Part shown: positions 45,078-53,414 of the stretch, piece by piece
Layout: each line of letters starts with the position of its first letter
How positions within the stretch are numbered: the stretch's first letter is position 1
Assembly (NCBI RefSeq): GCF_016876135.2
Contig: NZ_JACAOD020000006.1
Location: 4,210 to 68,209, forward strand
Direction: 5' to 3'
Length of the DNA stretch: 64,000 bases
Origin: Candidatus Phytoplasma meliae
GTDB lineage: Bacteria; Bacillota_I; Bacilli_A; Acholeplasmatales; Acholeplasmataceae
Notes under the pieces: generated by a model
Databases searched by the model: none
Told to the model about the DNA's origin: nothing
What the model saw: the letters and a program-made list of their open reading frames with translations, nothing else
Translations under genes and position numbers: made by a program

Positions 45078-45099
45078 AAGACTCTCTTAGGAGAGTCTT
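45078..45099 (+). terminator. Terminator of the SVM-type gene
   Basis: AAGACTCTC/GAGAGTCTT around TTAG, followed by a T-rich tract; 22 bases after the stop codon. Confidence 0.9.
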
Positions 45100-45141
45100 T
45101 TTTCTTTTTTTAATTAGTTTGTTAGTTGTTTGGAGACCAAA

Positions 45142-45170
45142 AAGACCAACTTTGAATTAAAGTTGGTCTT
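45142..45170 (-). terminator. Terminator of the amino-acid transporter gene
   Basis: AAGACCAACTTT/AAAGTTGGTCTT, 12-bp stem with a five-base loop; T-rich on the - strand exit, 22 bases after the gene. Confidence 0.88.
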
Positions 45171-45192
45171 AATAATGAATTTTAAAATATTA

Positions 45193-46785
45193 TTATTTGT
45201 TTTTATTAAATTTAATACGGCTTAACAAAGAAGTAATAAAGGTTAATACTAAATAAAAAACACTTACAACTAAAAAAGGAGTAATAGTATCATAATTTAC
45301 TGATGCATTTCTTTGAGCCGACCATAAAAGACTTGCTAAACCAATTACTGAAAACAAAGCAGTATCTTTGATGTTGATAATAAATTGATTCCATAAAGAA
45401 GGAACAGTTCTTGTCAAAGTTTGTGCAAAAATAATATATTTGAAAACTTGTTTATCGTTCATACCCAAAGCATGACCTGCTCTAGTTTGTTCTTTATCTA
45501 AGAATTGAGCATGATTGATCATAATAAAAGCTAAATTAAACCCAGTATTTAAAACAATAATAATTAATCCAACAGCAAAAGTACCTAAATTACCTTTAAA
45601 TAAAGGTATATTAGTTCTTATGAATAAATTATAAATTAAGAAAGTTTGAAGTATAACAGGAATTGATTTAAACAAACAAACTATTCCATCTATTAATAAA
45701 GCAAGCATTTTGGTCATACGAGTTTGTTTGCCTGTAACCAAGGATAAAGTTTTTAGCTTCAAACATAATAAAGCTAAAACAAATCCCACAATTAAACCAT
45801 AAAAAGATAGCAGCAAAGAGTAATATAATCCTTTTTCATATGTCAATAATTTTCTCCAAATAGTAGGTTTGGATTGTTCCATGTTACAAGCTATATCAAA
45901 ATAATAATCATATCCATCTTTATATTCGTTGTTACTCTTGGCTTTGACTTTTTTAATACAATCGTCTAATGATTTCTTTAATTCAGATTTATTTTTTTGG
46001 AGATAAATCCCTAATGGCAAAACGTCTCCTGACATTTTAGCTGATTGATAATCATTTTGATATTTTGGTTGTTTTGTTGCAGCATCTATGATAAGGTTAT
46101 CACTTATATAAACTGCCACTTCATCTTGTTCTAATTTATTCAAACAACCATTGTGATCATCGCTTGATCGGATATTTTCTTGATGTCCTTCTTTTTCTAA
46201 TTGGCGATAATATTCACTGCCACTTATGACAGTTGCCTTAACTTTTTCTTGGATAATCAAATCCCACGTAATTTTATCTTTATTGGCAGCAAACAAATTT
46301 GATGCCTGAGAATTTTTTTTAAATAAAATTTTCGTACTTGCAGGATAATATGCAACTGCATCAAACTTTTCTTTTCTGTCATCAGTTACATTCATCATGC
46401 CCATAGCACAATCAATAATACCTTGGTCAAGATCATTTAAAACCCCTTGAACCCCACTATATGCTTTGACTTGTAATTCTTTTCCCATTTCTTTAGCTAC
46501 TTCTTTGAAGAAAATAACATCAGAACCACTTACATATTCACCATTGGTAGTTTGTACTTTGTAATCTGGTTTTACAACATTGGAACCATCAAAAGCTACA
46601 GGAGGAGAGCAATTGACAACACCTAAAATAATTGCATTTTCCCTAGATGCTTGATTCTTAGCAGCAGGAGACATATAATGTAATCTTACATGAATCGCTG
46701 TGACAAATAATAAACTAATGACAATAATTAATATTTTTTTAAAATGACTCCTAAACTTTTCTTTAATTAAATTTACATTTATCAT
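45193..46785 (-). CDS. Polar amino-acid ABC transporter, fused substrate-binding and permease protein
   Basis: 530 residues in GlnP-like architecture. An N-terminal hydrophobic anchor (about 15-34, KILIIVISLLFVTAI) leads to a periplasmic-type family 3 binding domain (about 50-300: GVVNCSPPVAF, DVIFFKEVAKEMG, DQGIIDCAMGMMNVTDDR), then a permease domain with several helices and the EAA loop AGHALGMNDKQVFKYIIFAQ, near residue 440. Imports an amino acid, probably of the Gln/Arg class. The ATPase is not adjacent and must come from elsewhere. A strong promoter at 47043-47071 gives a leader of about 250 bases. GAAATAGAAAGGT before the start also occurs before the spiralin-like gene. Confidence 0.88.
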   Translation of the reverse strand: MINVNLIKEKFRSHFKKILIIVISLLFVTAIHVRLHYMSPAAKNQASRENAIILGVVNCSPPVAFDGSNVVKPDYKVQTTNGEYVSGSDVIFFKEVAKEMGKELQVKAYSGVQGVLNDLDQGIIDCAMGMMNVTDDRKEKFDAVAYYPASTKILFKKNSQASNLFAANKDKITWDLIIQEKVKATVISGSEYYRQLEKEGHQENIRSSDDHNGCLNKLEQDEVAVYISDNLIIDAATKQPKYQNDYQSAKMSGDVLPLGIYLQKNKSELKKSLDDCIKKVKAKSNNEYKDGYDYYFDIACNMEQSKPTIWRKLLTYEKGLYYSLLLSFYGLIVGFVLALLCLKLKTLSLVTGKQTRMTKMLALLIDGIVCLFKSIPVILQTFLIYNLFIRTNIPLFKGNLGTFAVGLIIIVLNTGFNLAFIMINHAQFLDKEQTRAGHALGMNDKQVFKYIIFAQTLTRTVPSLWNQFIINIKDTALFSVIGLASLLWSAQRNASVNYDTITPFLVVSVFYLVLTFITSLLSRIKFNKNK

Positions 46786-47042
46786 ATTGTTTTAAATTAA
46801 CCTTTCTATTTCCTTGTTGTTTAAATAATTTACCAAAACATAAATAGCAACATCATCAAATAATAAACATAAAGTAATCCTAACCTCTTTTCATAATATT
46901 AATTATCTCATTGGATCGAGAAAACCCCAAATGATATAACAAAATATTTAGAACAAGGGTAAGCAATTAAATATACTAATAATCATTAAACATAAAAGAA
47001 TGATTTAGAAAAAGGGAAATGATTGTTTAATTGATTGTTTCT

Positions 47043-47071
47043 AGTATATCATGGATTAAAAACTTTGTCAA
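47043..47071 (-). promoter_or_regulatory. Promoter of the amino-acid transporter gene
   Basis: Leftwards: TTGACA (47066-47071), 17-base spacer ending TGA, TATACT (47043-47048) with an extended TGn. Near-consensus. Confidence 0.9.
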
Positions 47072-47135
47072 TAAGTTAAGTGAAAATATTATCGAGATTA
47101 TCATTAAAAATAAAATGAGGATATAAACAATAAAA

Positions 47136-47168
47136 ACTTACAAAAAAGATGAATTCTTTTTTGTAAGT
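47136..47168 (-). terminator. Terminator of the nitroreductase gene
   Basis: ACTTACAAAAAAGA/TCTTTTTTGTAAGT, 14-bp perfect stem with a five-base loop, T5 on the - strand exit. Confidence 0.88.
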
Positions 47169-47218
47169 GTATAAAAATAAATCAGCTAAAAGTCATTTCA
47201 AAGAGTAAATGGTAATAT

Positions 47219-47830
47219 TTATAAATAAGTAGTTATTTGATTAAATGGTAATCTAAAAGTATCTGATGTTTGATGTGAAGAAAGAGGTTTTCCTATAGCA
47301 ACAATTAAAGTGGGGATGTATTTAGGATCAATACTTAGGATTTGATTGATAATCTTATGATTAAACCCTCCTATAGGACAAGTATCATAACCATAGCTTT
47401 GAGCTGCTAACATCAATTGTAAAGCCACTATGCCACATTCTAAAAAAAGTTCATTTTGTAATTCTGTTTTAGTTTGATTAGAATAGACAAGGTGAATCCG
47501 TTTTAATAATTGATTTTGAATATCTGTTGGTATTTTTTGAAGAGCAAAAGATGGTCTTAAGATGGCTTCTTTAGTCTCGTTTTTTTGGGTATTACCTAAA
47601 ATCAAAATCATAGCGGAACTAGTTTCTAATTGACTTTGATTGCCGTATAAACAAGGTTGCAATTTTTTCTTACCAGCAATCGTTTCAATAACTACAAAAT
47701 GCCAAGGTTGTAAGTTGAAGGAGGAAGGGGCTTTCATCGTATCTGTTAAAATTTGATTTAAGATATGACGTGATATTTGATGATTTTTTTGAAACACTTT
47801 AACAGCTTTTCTAGTTGTTAATATACTCAT
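47219..47830 (-). CDS. Nitroreductase-family FMN oxidoreductase
   Basis: 203 residues of the NfsB/FRase I fold. FMN contacts are visible: TTRKAVKVFQ near the N-terminus (R-x-S/A-x-R/K-x-F), APSSFNLQPWHFVVIE with Ser/Asn/Gln-Pro-Trp, and the late AQSYGYDTCPIGGFN. It would reduce nitro-aromatics, quinones or flavin with NAD(P)H; the physiological substrate is unknown and may relate to redox balance. AAAGGA before the ATG at 47830. It lies downstream of cysS by 65 bases. Confidence 0.9.
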   Translation of the reverse strand: MSILTTRKAVKVFQKNHQISRHILNQILTDTMKAPSSFNLQPWHFVVIETIAGKKKLQPCLYGNQSQLETSSAMILILGNTQKNETKEAILRPSFALQKIPTDIQNQLLKRIHLVYSNQTKTELQNELFLECGIVALQLMLAAQSYGYDTCPIGGFNHKIINQILSIDPKYIPTLIVAIGKPLSSHQTSDTFRLPFNQITTYL

Positions 47831-47894
47831 ATGATGATTTTCCTTTAAACTTTGAATTATTTTAATTGTATTTTATGAGAAAATTAACGCTTTT

Positions 47895-49211
47895 TTAGAT
47901 TAAACCTTTATCGAGCAAGGTTTGTCGCAAAAGGTCTGCTTGAGCAAAATCTTTGTTTTGTCTTGCTTGTTGCCACAAATGATAAGTTTGACAATCACTT
48001 AAAGTAGCTTGCAAAAAATCTATACGGATTCCTAAAATATCAAAAATTAATAACAAAGTATTATGATATTGAGATAAAAGGGTGATTTCTTTACTTTGAT
48101 AAGCTTTTTTAATAGTTTGTTCAATTAAATCAATCACTTTGTGAGTGGCAAAATCATCTTGCATTAACTGATGAAAATCATTAAGAATAGTAGTTTGGTG
48201 GAGGGAGGATAAACCATGATGTAATTTCAAATAAAAATAGTTTTTGGTGAAGAAAGTAATAATTTTATGATATTTGATGCGAAATTGCTCCATTAAAGAA
48301 TAATTAAAATTAATAGGTTTTCGATAATGAGTGTTTAAAAGAAAAAGCTTGATAATAGAGGGGTTAAATTGTTGCAATAAGTCGCGACACCAAACAACAT
48401 TCCCTAAAGATTTAGACATTTTTTGATTTTGATAATCTAATCTGGCTACATGCATAAAAAAATTAGCTAAAGGGCGACCACTATGCGCTTGAGCTTGAGC
48501 TATTTCATTTTCATGATGAGGGAATTTTAAATCAGTCCCACCACCATGAATATCTAAAACAGTGGCAAAAATTTGATCAATCATAGCAACACATTCAGTA
48601 TGCCACCCAGGTCTTCCTAAAAACCAAGGACTTTCATATTGAATCCCTTGAGTGGTTTTTTTCCACAAAATAAAATCACCAGGATGCTCTTTTTGAGGAT
48701 CTAACTGTTTACGGGCGTTTTGCTTTAATTGAGACAAATCTTGATATTTTAATTTACCATAATCAGAAATTTTAGATATACGAAAATATATTCCTTGATC
48801 TGTGAAGTAAGCAAAACCTTTATTCAATAATTCTTGAATATAGGCAATCATAGATGTAATATACTTGGTTGCTTGAGGTTGAAAATTAATAGGTTGCAAA
48901 TCTAATGAATTTAGAAGTTCCCGAAAAGCTTGAATATATTTTTGAGTTAAAAGATGTTCTGAAATCTGTGTTTTTGAAGCAGAGGCAATAATTTTATCAT
49001 CAATATCAGTAATATTGACGGCATAGCGAACTTCAAACCCTAATATTTGTAAATACCTTTTAACAATATCAAAAAAGATTAAAGGTCTAGTGTTTCCCAA
49101 ATGGAGATGATTATAAACAGTGGGTCCACATACATACATATTCACCAAAAAAGGATGTAAAGATTGAAAAAGTTGTTTTTTTTTTGTTAAAGAATTATAA
49201 ATTTTTAACAT
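47895..49211 (-). CDS. cysS: Cysteinyl-tRNA synthetase
   Basis: Class I synthetase for tRNA-Cys. 438 residues: YVCGPTVYNHLHLGNTRPL with the first zinc Cys and the HIGH variant HLHLG near residues 30-34, WHTECVAM, HGGGTDLKFPHHENEIAQ and KMSKSLGN. The C-terminal anticodon domain is compact. The ATG at 49211 with AAAGGA about nine bases upstream is the natural start; an in-frame ATG 20 codons earlier adds a hydrophobic stretch foreign to the family. Confidence 0.96.
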   Translation of the reverse strand: MLKIYNSLTKKKQLFQSLHPFLVNMYVCGPTVYNHLHLGNTRPLIFFDIVKRYLQILGFEVRYAVNITDIDDKIIASASKTQISEHLLTQKYIQAFRELLNSLDLQPINFQPQATKYITSMIAYIQELLNKGFAYFTDQGIYFRISKISDYGKLKYQDLSQLKQNARKQLDPQKEHPGDFILWKKTTQGIQYESPWFLGRPGWHTECVAMIDQIFATVLDIHGGGTDLKFPHHENEIAQAQAHSGRPLANFFMHVARLDYQNQKMSKSLGNVVWCRDLLQQFNPSIIKLFLLNTHYRKPINFNYSLMEQFRIKYHKIITFFTKNYFYLKLHHGLSSLHQTTILNDFHQLMQDDFATHKVIDLIEQTIKKAYQSKEITLLSQYHNTLLLIFDILGIRIDFLQATLSDCQTYHLWQQARQNKDFAQADLLRQTLLDKGLI

Positions 49212-49307
49212 GTTAGCAGTCCTTTTGATTTTAGAAAAATATACCAAAACTGTTGCCAAAACAAAAAACAAAAGAAGAGGAAATGTTTAACTAAAAATAA
49301 AATAATC

Positions 49308-50645
49308 TTATTGTTTTAATAATTGAGATAAATTATTAAGAACTTGTTTTTTTCCTAATAATGTTAAAAGAGGTGGTAAACTAGGACCTTGCATTTGATA
49401 AGTAGTACCAATGCGCAAAGCCATAAAAAGGTTTTTCTTGGGGAAATTACTTTCTTGAGCGACTTTTTTAATAAGTGTTGCAATAGTATCTTTTTCAAAA
49501 TCAATTGCTTTAAAAGCCTGTTGAAACTTTTCTAAAATAAGGATGGTTTGAGGATTGCTTTTTAAATAATCTTGTGCTTCTTGGGATAAAGAAGGGGTTT
49601 TTGAAAAAAACAAATGATAAAAATCCTTTACTTGCTTGATATAATGCATGCGATCCTTGAATAAAGCTACAAATTGAGATAACCATTCTTTATTAGTTGC
49701 TTGTGCACAGGTATTTTGTAAGTAATTTTTATTGATAATAAAAGAAACTAAATTATCAAGAGGTAACTGCTTTAAATAATGATTATTTAAAAAATCTAAT
49801 TTAGTTTTATCAAACATAGCAGGAGCTTTATTTAAACGAGTGGTATCAAAAAGGGCAATTAGTTCTTCAGGGGTTAAAATTTCTTGATTACCTGAAGGAG
49901 AGAAGCCTAAAAGTGCTAAAAAATTAAATAAAGATTGTGGAAGATAACCTAAATCATCATAAGATTCAATAAATTGCAAGACATCATAATCTCTTTTGCT
50001 AAGCTTTTTTTTCTGTTGATTCAAAATTAAAGTCATATGAGCAAATACTGGAATTGACCAATTAAAAACTTGATAAACCATAATTTGCTTAGGAGTATTG
50101 GTGATATGTTCTTCTCCTCGGAAAATATGAGAAATTTGCATTAAATGATCATCAACAGCGGCGGCAAAGTTATAAGAAGGATAACCATTGGATTTAAGAA
50201 TAACCCAATCTTCAATCTCTTTACTTAAAAAAGTTAAGGGACCTCGAATTAAATCATGAAAAGTAAAAGTTTGATTTTCAGGAACACGAAATCTAATAGC
50301 AAAGGATTTTTTATCTGGGGTTAACTCTTGATAAGCTAAATTTTGTTGTACTAATTGTAAAGCATAATTGCGATAAATAGCTAATCTTTCTGATTGACGA
50401 TAAGGACCAAAAGGGCCTTTAATATCAGGGCCTTCGTCCCAATTAATCCCTAACCAACGTAAATTTTTTAACTGTGAAGCTTCACCATTAGGAACATTGC
50501 GTAAAAGATCAGTGTCTTCTATTCTAATAATAAAATCGCCTTGATGATGTTTAGCGAATAAATAATTAAATAAAGCGGTTCGAGCATTACCGATATGTAA
50601 AAACCCAGTAGGACTGGGAGCATAACGAACTCTTATTTTAGTCAT
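49308..50645 (-). CDS. gltX: Glutamyl-tRNA synthetase
   Basis: Class I synthetase for tRNA-Glu. 445 residues: [20 protein letters not shown] near the N-terminus, [33 protein letters not shown] (KMSKS variant) and an all-helical anticodon-binding C-terminus, the bacterial GluRS pattern. The ATG at 50645 is preferred; an in-frame ATG 14 codons upstream adds residues ahead of a motif that normally starts within about ten. With glnS also present, it may be a discriminating GluRS. Confidence 0.96.
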   Translation of the reverse strand: MTKIRVRYAPSPTGFLHIGNARTALFNYLFAKHHQGDFIIRIEDTDLLRNVPNGEASQLKNLRWLGINWDEGPDIKGPFGPYRQSERLAIYRNYALQLVQQNLAYQELTPDKKSFAIRFRVPENQTFTFHDLIRGPLTFLSKEIEDWVILKSNGYPSYNFAAAVDDHLMQISHIFRGEEHITNTPKQIMVYQVFNWSIPVFAHMTLILNQQKKKLSKRDYDVLQFIESYDDLGYLPQSLFNFLALLGFSPSGNQEILTPEELIALFDTTRLNKAPAMFDKTKLDFLNNHYLKQLPLDNLVSFIINKNYLQNTCAQATNKEWLSQFVALFKDRMHYIKQVKDFYHLFFSKTPSLSQEAQDYLKSNPQTILILEKFQQAFKAIDFEKDTIATLIKKVAQESNFPKKNLFMALRIGTTYQMQGPSLPPLLTLLGKKQVLNNLSQLLKQ

Positions 50646-50751
50646 AGGCCAGACTTTCTCTTTTGGAAGATGATAATTTGCAAACAAAAATAAGTGTCAT
50701 ATTTATAAAAAAAAGAGCTTTTTAGCAAAGTTCTTTTTCATATTAACTATA

Positions 50752-51144
50752 TTAACGTTTTGAGAATTGTGGAGCACGACGAGCTTTTTTCAAACCGTAT
50801 TTTTTACGTTCCACACAACGAGCATCGCGGGTTAACAAACCGGCTTTTTTAAGGATAGTTCTTAATTCTGGTATATTTTCTAATAAAGCACGGGCGATGC
50901 CTAAACGAATAGCTCCGGCTTGAGCAGAAAGGCCACCGCCATTGACGTTAACGCGAACATCATATGCTTCTCTTTTTTCAGTTATGTGCAAAGGTTGCAA
51001 CATTTCTAAACGCGTTGCAGGCGATGGTAAATATTTTTGAAAATCTTTAGTATTTATAGTTATTTTCCCAGTTCCACTAGTTAAAATAACTCTTGCCACA
51101 GCACTCTTGCGACGTCCTGTGCCACAATAATTTAGTTTTTGCAT
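50752..51144 (-). CDS. rpsI: Ribosomal protein S9
   Basis: 130 residues. [19 protein letters not shown] at the start, [23 protein letters not shown] in the middle and the basic C-terminal tail RRAPQFSKR that reaches the P-site tRNA. Follows rplM by four bases, the universal order. Confidence 0.98.
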   Translation of the reverse strand: MQKLNYCGTGRRKSAVARVILTSGTGKITINTKDFQKYLPSPATRLEMLQPLHITEKREAYDVRVNVNGGGLSAQAGAIRLGIARALLENIPELRTILKKAGLLTRDARCVERKKYGLKKARRAPQFSKR

Positions 51145-51148
51145 GAAA

Positions 51149-51616
51149 TTAAACCTCTAAGATTTCTGGTTTTTGAGCTTGATGATTATGATTTGCTTGG
51201 GGATAAACAAATAATTTTTTACCAATTTGAGAACCTAATTTAGTGTGCGGGATCATCCCTAAAATAGCTTTTTCAACCATTCTAATAGGGAATTTACGCA
51301 TCATTTCTGAAGCAGTCACTTTAGTTAATCCTCCTGGATATCCTGAATGCTTATAATAATTTTTTTGAGCCCATTTTTTACCAGTTAAATGTATTTGAGA
51401 AGCATTGATAACAATAACATAATCACCATTATCCACATGTGGAGTATAATGGGTTTTATTTTTGCCCTTTAAAACAGCAGCTACTTGAGTAGCTAATCGA
51501 CCTAAGGTTTTACCTTTCGCATCGACTAAATGCCATTTACGTGTAATTGTGGAGTTATTGGCCATTAAAGTTTTATGACTGTTTTGAGATTGTGCTTGTG
51601 ATTTTGGTATAATCAT
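51149..51616 (-). CDS. rplM: Ribosomal protein L13
   Basis: 155 residues with [39 protein letters not shown], the family block HSGYPGG and [12 protein letters not shown]. The N-terminal 20 residues (Gln/Ser-rich) extend beyond most L13 proteins, but AGGAG eight bases before the ATG at 51616 supports it. Promoter at 51787-51815. Confidence 0.97.
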   Translation of the reverse strand: MIIPKSQAQSQNSHKTLMANNSTITRKWHLVDAKGKTLGRLATQVAAVLKGKNKTHYTPHVDNGDYVIVINASQIHLTGKKWAQKNYYKHSGYPGGLTKVTASEMMRKFPIRMVEKAILGMIPHTKLGSQIGKKLFVYPQANHNHQAQKPEILEV

Positions 51617-51963
51617 GAAATTTTCTCCTTATTTGTTCCAAAAAAATATGATATGAAATTAGATTAGATTAGATATTTTTAATTTGAAATAATTACAATA
51701 GAAAAAATATTTTTAAAAATTGATAATGCGAAATAATTTGAATGTATTGTCAACTACAATTTCTTCTTTTCTCAATGTTCTTTAATATTTTACTATAAAA
51801 AGAAGATTAAGTCAAGATATATGAACAACAAAACATGGTATATTATGGTTTTGTATAACAATTTATCAAAAAAATAAATTAGATTGATCGTATTGACAAG
51901 TTTAAATCTGTTTTGTTTTACTGGTGAAAAAATAAAATGTTTGTTGACGCAATTGATAATCAG
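51617..51963. other. Intergenic region between the DJ-1 gene and rplM
   Basis: About 350 AT-rich bases: rplM promoter at 51787-51815 and a TTGACA on the + strand near 51893 with no gene to serve. No RNA gene seen. Confidence 0.6.
51787..51815 (-). promoter_or_regulatory. Promoter of the rplM-rpsI operon
   Basis: Leftwards: TTGACT (51810-51815), 17-base spacer, TAAAAT (51787-51792). Leader of about 165 bases to rplM, which could hold ribosomal-protein feedback structure. Confidence 0.75.
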
Positions 51964-52515
51964 CTACACATTAAGGGATTTTTGAAAAGCTAAAGCAGTA
52001 TTTTTTCCGCGAAGGGATTCTACCAAAGCAAAAACAAAATCAAAAACAGTAATAGGAGAACGAGAAGTAACAAAATTACCACTAATCACAGCTTTTTTAG
52101 AAGGTAAATAATCTCCTGAAATAAAATTTTGACAACCAGGAAAACAAGTAAAAGAATGTTTAATTAATAAATCTAATTTTCCTAAAAACATCGGTGCTGC
52201 ACAAATAGCTCCAATGATTTTGTCTGCTTTAACAAATTTTTTAATTACTTGAAGCAAGAAAGTTTCTTTTTCAATTAATGCAACTACATAAGGTCCACCT
52301 GGAATGACTAAAAAGTCAAAAACTTCAACTTCTTGATTCCTTAAATTACAATCTGCTTTCACACTAAGTCCACTAGAAGAAGTAACTTCTAACGATTCAT
52401 TTAAAGTAGCGGCAGTAAGAGGCAAAGAAGCACGTTTTAATAAAGCTCTAGTCACTAAAGCTTCGCAATCTTCAAAACCATCATATAAAACTAATAATCC
52501 TTTTAACCCTTTCAT
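51964..52515 (-). CDS. DJ-1/PfpI family protein (YajL/ThiJ-like)
   Basis: 183 residues. GLLVLYDGFEDCEALV with the conserved Glu near residue 15, DFLVIPGGPYV, the nucleophile elbow AICAAPMFLGK with Cys near residue 103, and SRSPITVFDFVFALVE at the C-terminus. Family members act as protein deglycases or oxidative-stress chaperones; whether this one does is inferred. AAGGAG before the ATG. The gene stands between rplM and rpsO in the same direction. Confidence 0.9.
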   Translation of the reverse strand: MKGLKGLLVLYDGFEDCEALVTRALLKRASLPLTAATLNESLEVTSSSGLSVKADCNLRNQEVEVFDFLVIPGGPYVVALIEKETFLLQVIKKFVKADKIIGAICAAPMFLGKLDLLIKHSFTCFPGCQNFISGDYLPSKKAVISGNFVTSRSPITVFDFVFALVESLRGKNTALAFQKSLNV

Positions 52516-52623
52516 ATATCTCCTTTTAATTTTTGATGTTCTTATTTGATAATTATAATTATTTTTTAACTTAAAAAGATAAATTCTTAAAATATTTTAA
52601 TGAAATGATAATCAAATAGAAAA

Positions 52624-52655
52624 ATACCACAAAAAAACAATTTTTTGTGGTATTA
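52624..52655 (-). terminator. Terminator of rpsO
   Basis: AATACCACAAAAAA/TTTTTTGTGGTATT, a 14-bp perfect stem with loop ACAA (reads TTGT on the - strand), 12 bases after the rpsO stop codon. Confidence 0.85.
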
Positions 52656-52667
52656 GAATAAATGCAT

Positions 52668-52886
52668 TTATTTTCCTGAATATTTTAATAAATTACGTCT
52701 TTTGCTAGTTTTCATAAAAAGACCTCTTTTAGAATGAAAATCATGAGGGTGCTTTTTAAGATGTTCACTTAATTGCTTAATTTCTTCTGCTAAAATGGCA
52801 ATTTGAACTTTAGAAGAACCTGTATTTTTTGCAAAACTAGCGTTTTTTTCAATAATTTCTTTTTTTTGTTGTTTTGTTAACGCCAT
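52668..52886 (-). CDS. rpsO: Ribosomal protein S15, C-terminally short
   Basis: Small-subunit protein binding the three-way junction of 16S rRNA. 72 residues: KNTGSSKVQIAILAEEIKQL, then HLKKHPHDFHSKRGLF and KRRNLLKYSGK. S15 is normally 88-89 residues and ends with a fourth-helix segment Y-x-x-L-I-x-x-L-G-L-R, which is missing; no such sequence appears in the other frames before the terminator. The rRNA-contacting loop (H-x-x-D-x-H-S-x-R-G) is intact. AAGGAGG precedes the ATG. Confidence 0.93.
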   Translation of the reverse strand: MALTKQQKKEIIEKNASFAKNTGSSKVQIAILAEEIKQLSEHLKKHPHDFHSKRGLFMKTSKRRNLLKYSGK

Positions 52887-52953
52887 GAAAAAACCTCCTT
52901 ATTTATTAAATTTAATAAGTTATGAGTTTGATAATTAAAATAGTAATTTGTTC

Positions 52954-53277
52954 TTAAACTTTACAAAATTGATCAACATTTAATACAAAAATAGTAGCAC
53001 CACCAATAGAAACTTCTGTAGGTAAAGAACTATAAGCTGAAAATTGGTTCATAATGTTATTAGGAATCATCTGTGTCTTTTTGTGAGAATGTTTACCTAT
53101 AATATCTAAAACCTTACTTACTTGATCTTCTCTTACACCCAATATAAAAGTAGCATTGGCCTTTTTTAAAAAACCACCTTGAGTAACTAAACGAGTAGTA
53201 AAAAAACTATTTTCTATTAAAACTGTTTGTACTTTGTTCGCATCGTTACTATTAACGATAGCTATAATTAATTTCAT
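52954..53277 (-). CDS. darA: Cyclic-di-AMP receptor, DarA/PstA family (PII-like)
   Basis: 107 residues. MKLIIAIVNSNDANKV, TTRLVTQGGFLKKANATFILGV and the end VSIGGATIFVLNVDQF match Firmicute DarA (YaaQ), a trimeric PII-like protein that binds c-di-AMP; its partner is unknown. The family start corresponds to the ATG at 53277. A -10 TATAAT ends just 16 bases before this ATG, so the mRNA would have a leader of only about nine bases without a ribosome-binding site; a GTG at 53286 in frame would sit right at the predicted 5' end. c-di-AMP signalling usually serves K+/osmotic control. Confidence 0.9.
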   Translation of the reverse strand: MKLIIAIVNSNDANKVQTVLIENSFFTTRLVTQGGFLKKANATFILGVREDQVSKVLDIIGKHSHKKTQMIPNNIMNQFSAYSSLPTEVSIGGATIFVLNVDQFCKV

Positions 53278-53292
53278 ATGATCCACAAAAAT

Positions 53293-53321
53293 ATTATACC
53301 TTATTTTTTGAATTTTGATAA
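53293..53321 (-). promoter_or_regulatory. Promoter of darA giving a very short leader
   Basis: Leftwards: TTATCA (53316-53321, four of six), 17-base spacer, TATAAT (53293-53298). The predicted start, about 53286, coincides with an in-frame GTG. Confidence 0.6.
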
Positions 53322-53414
53322 AAAAATGTTAAAAAAGAATGAAAAATTAAATTAAAGGGGGGGATAGATATTGGGAAGAAGGAAGTTATTGATTAAATTA
53401 GTAATTATGATAAC

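Larger units (their letters stand above)
46786..47218. other. Long leader of the transporter gene and nitroreductase terminator
   Basis: About 430 bases: the transporter promoter at 47043-47071, its leader with a TCATT...AATGA hairpin around 46907-46937, and the terminator of the nitroreductase gene at 47136-47168. No ORF of note. Confidence 0.65.
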
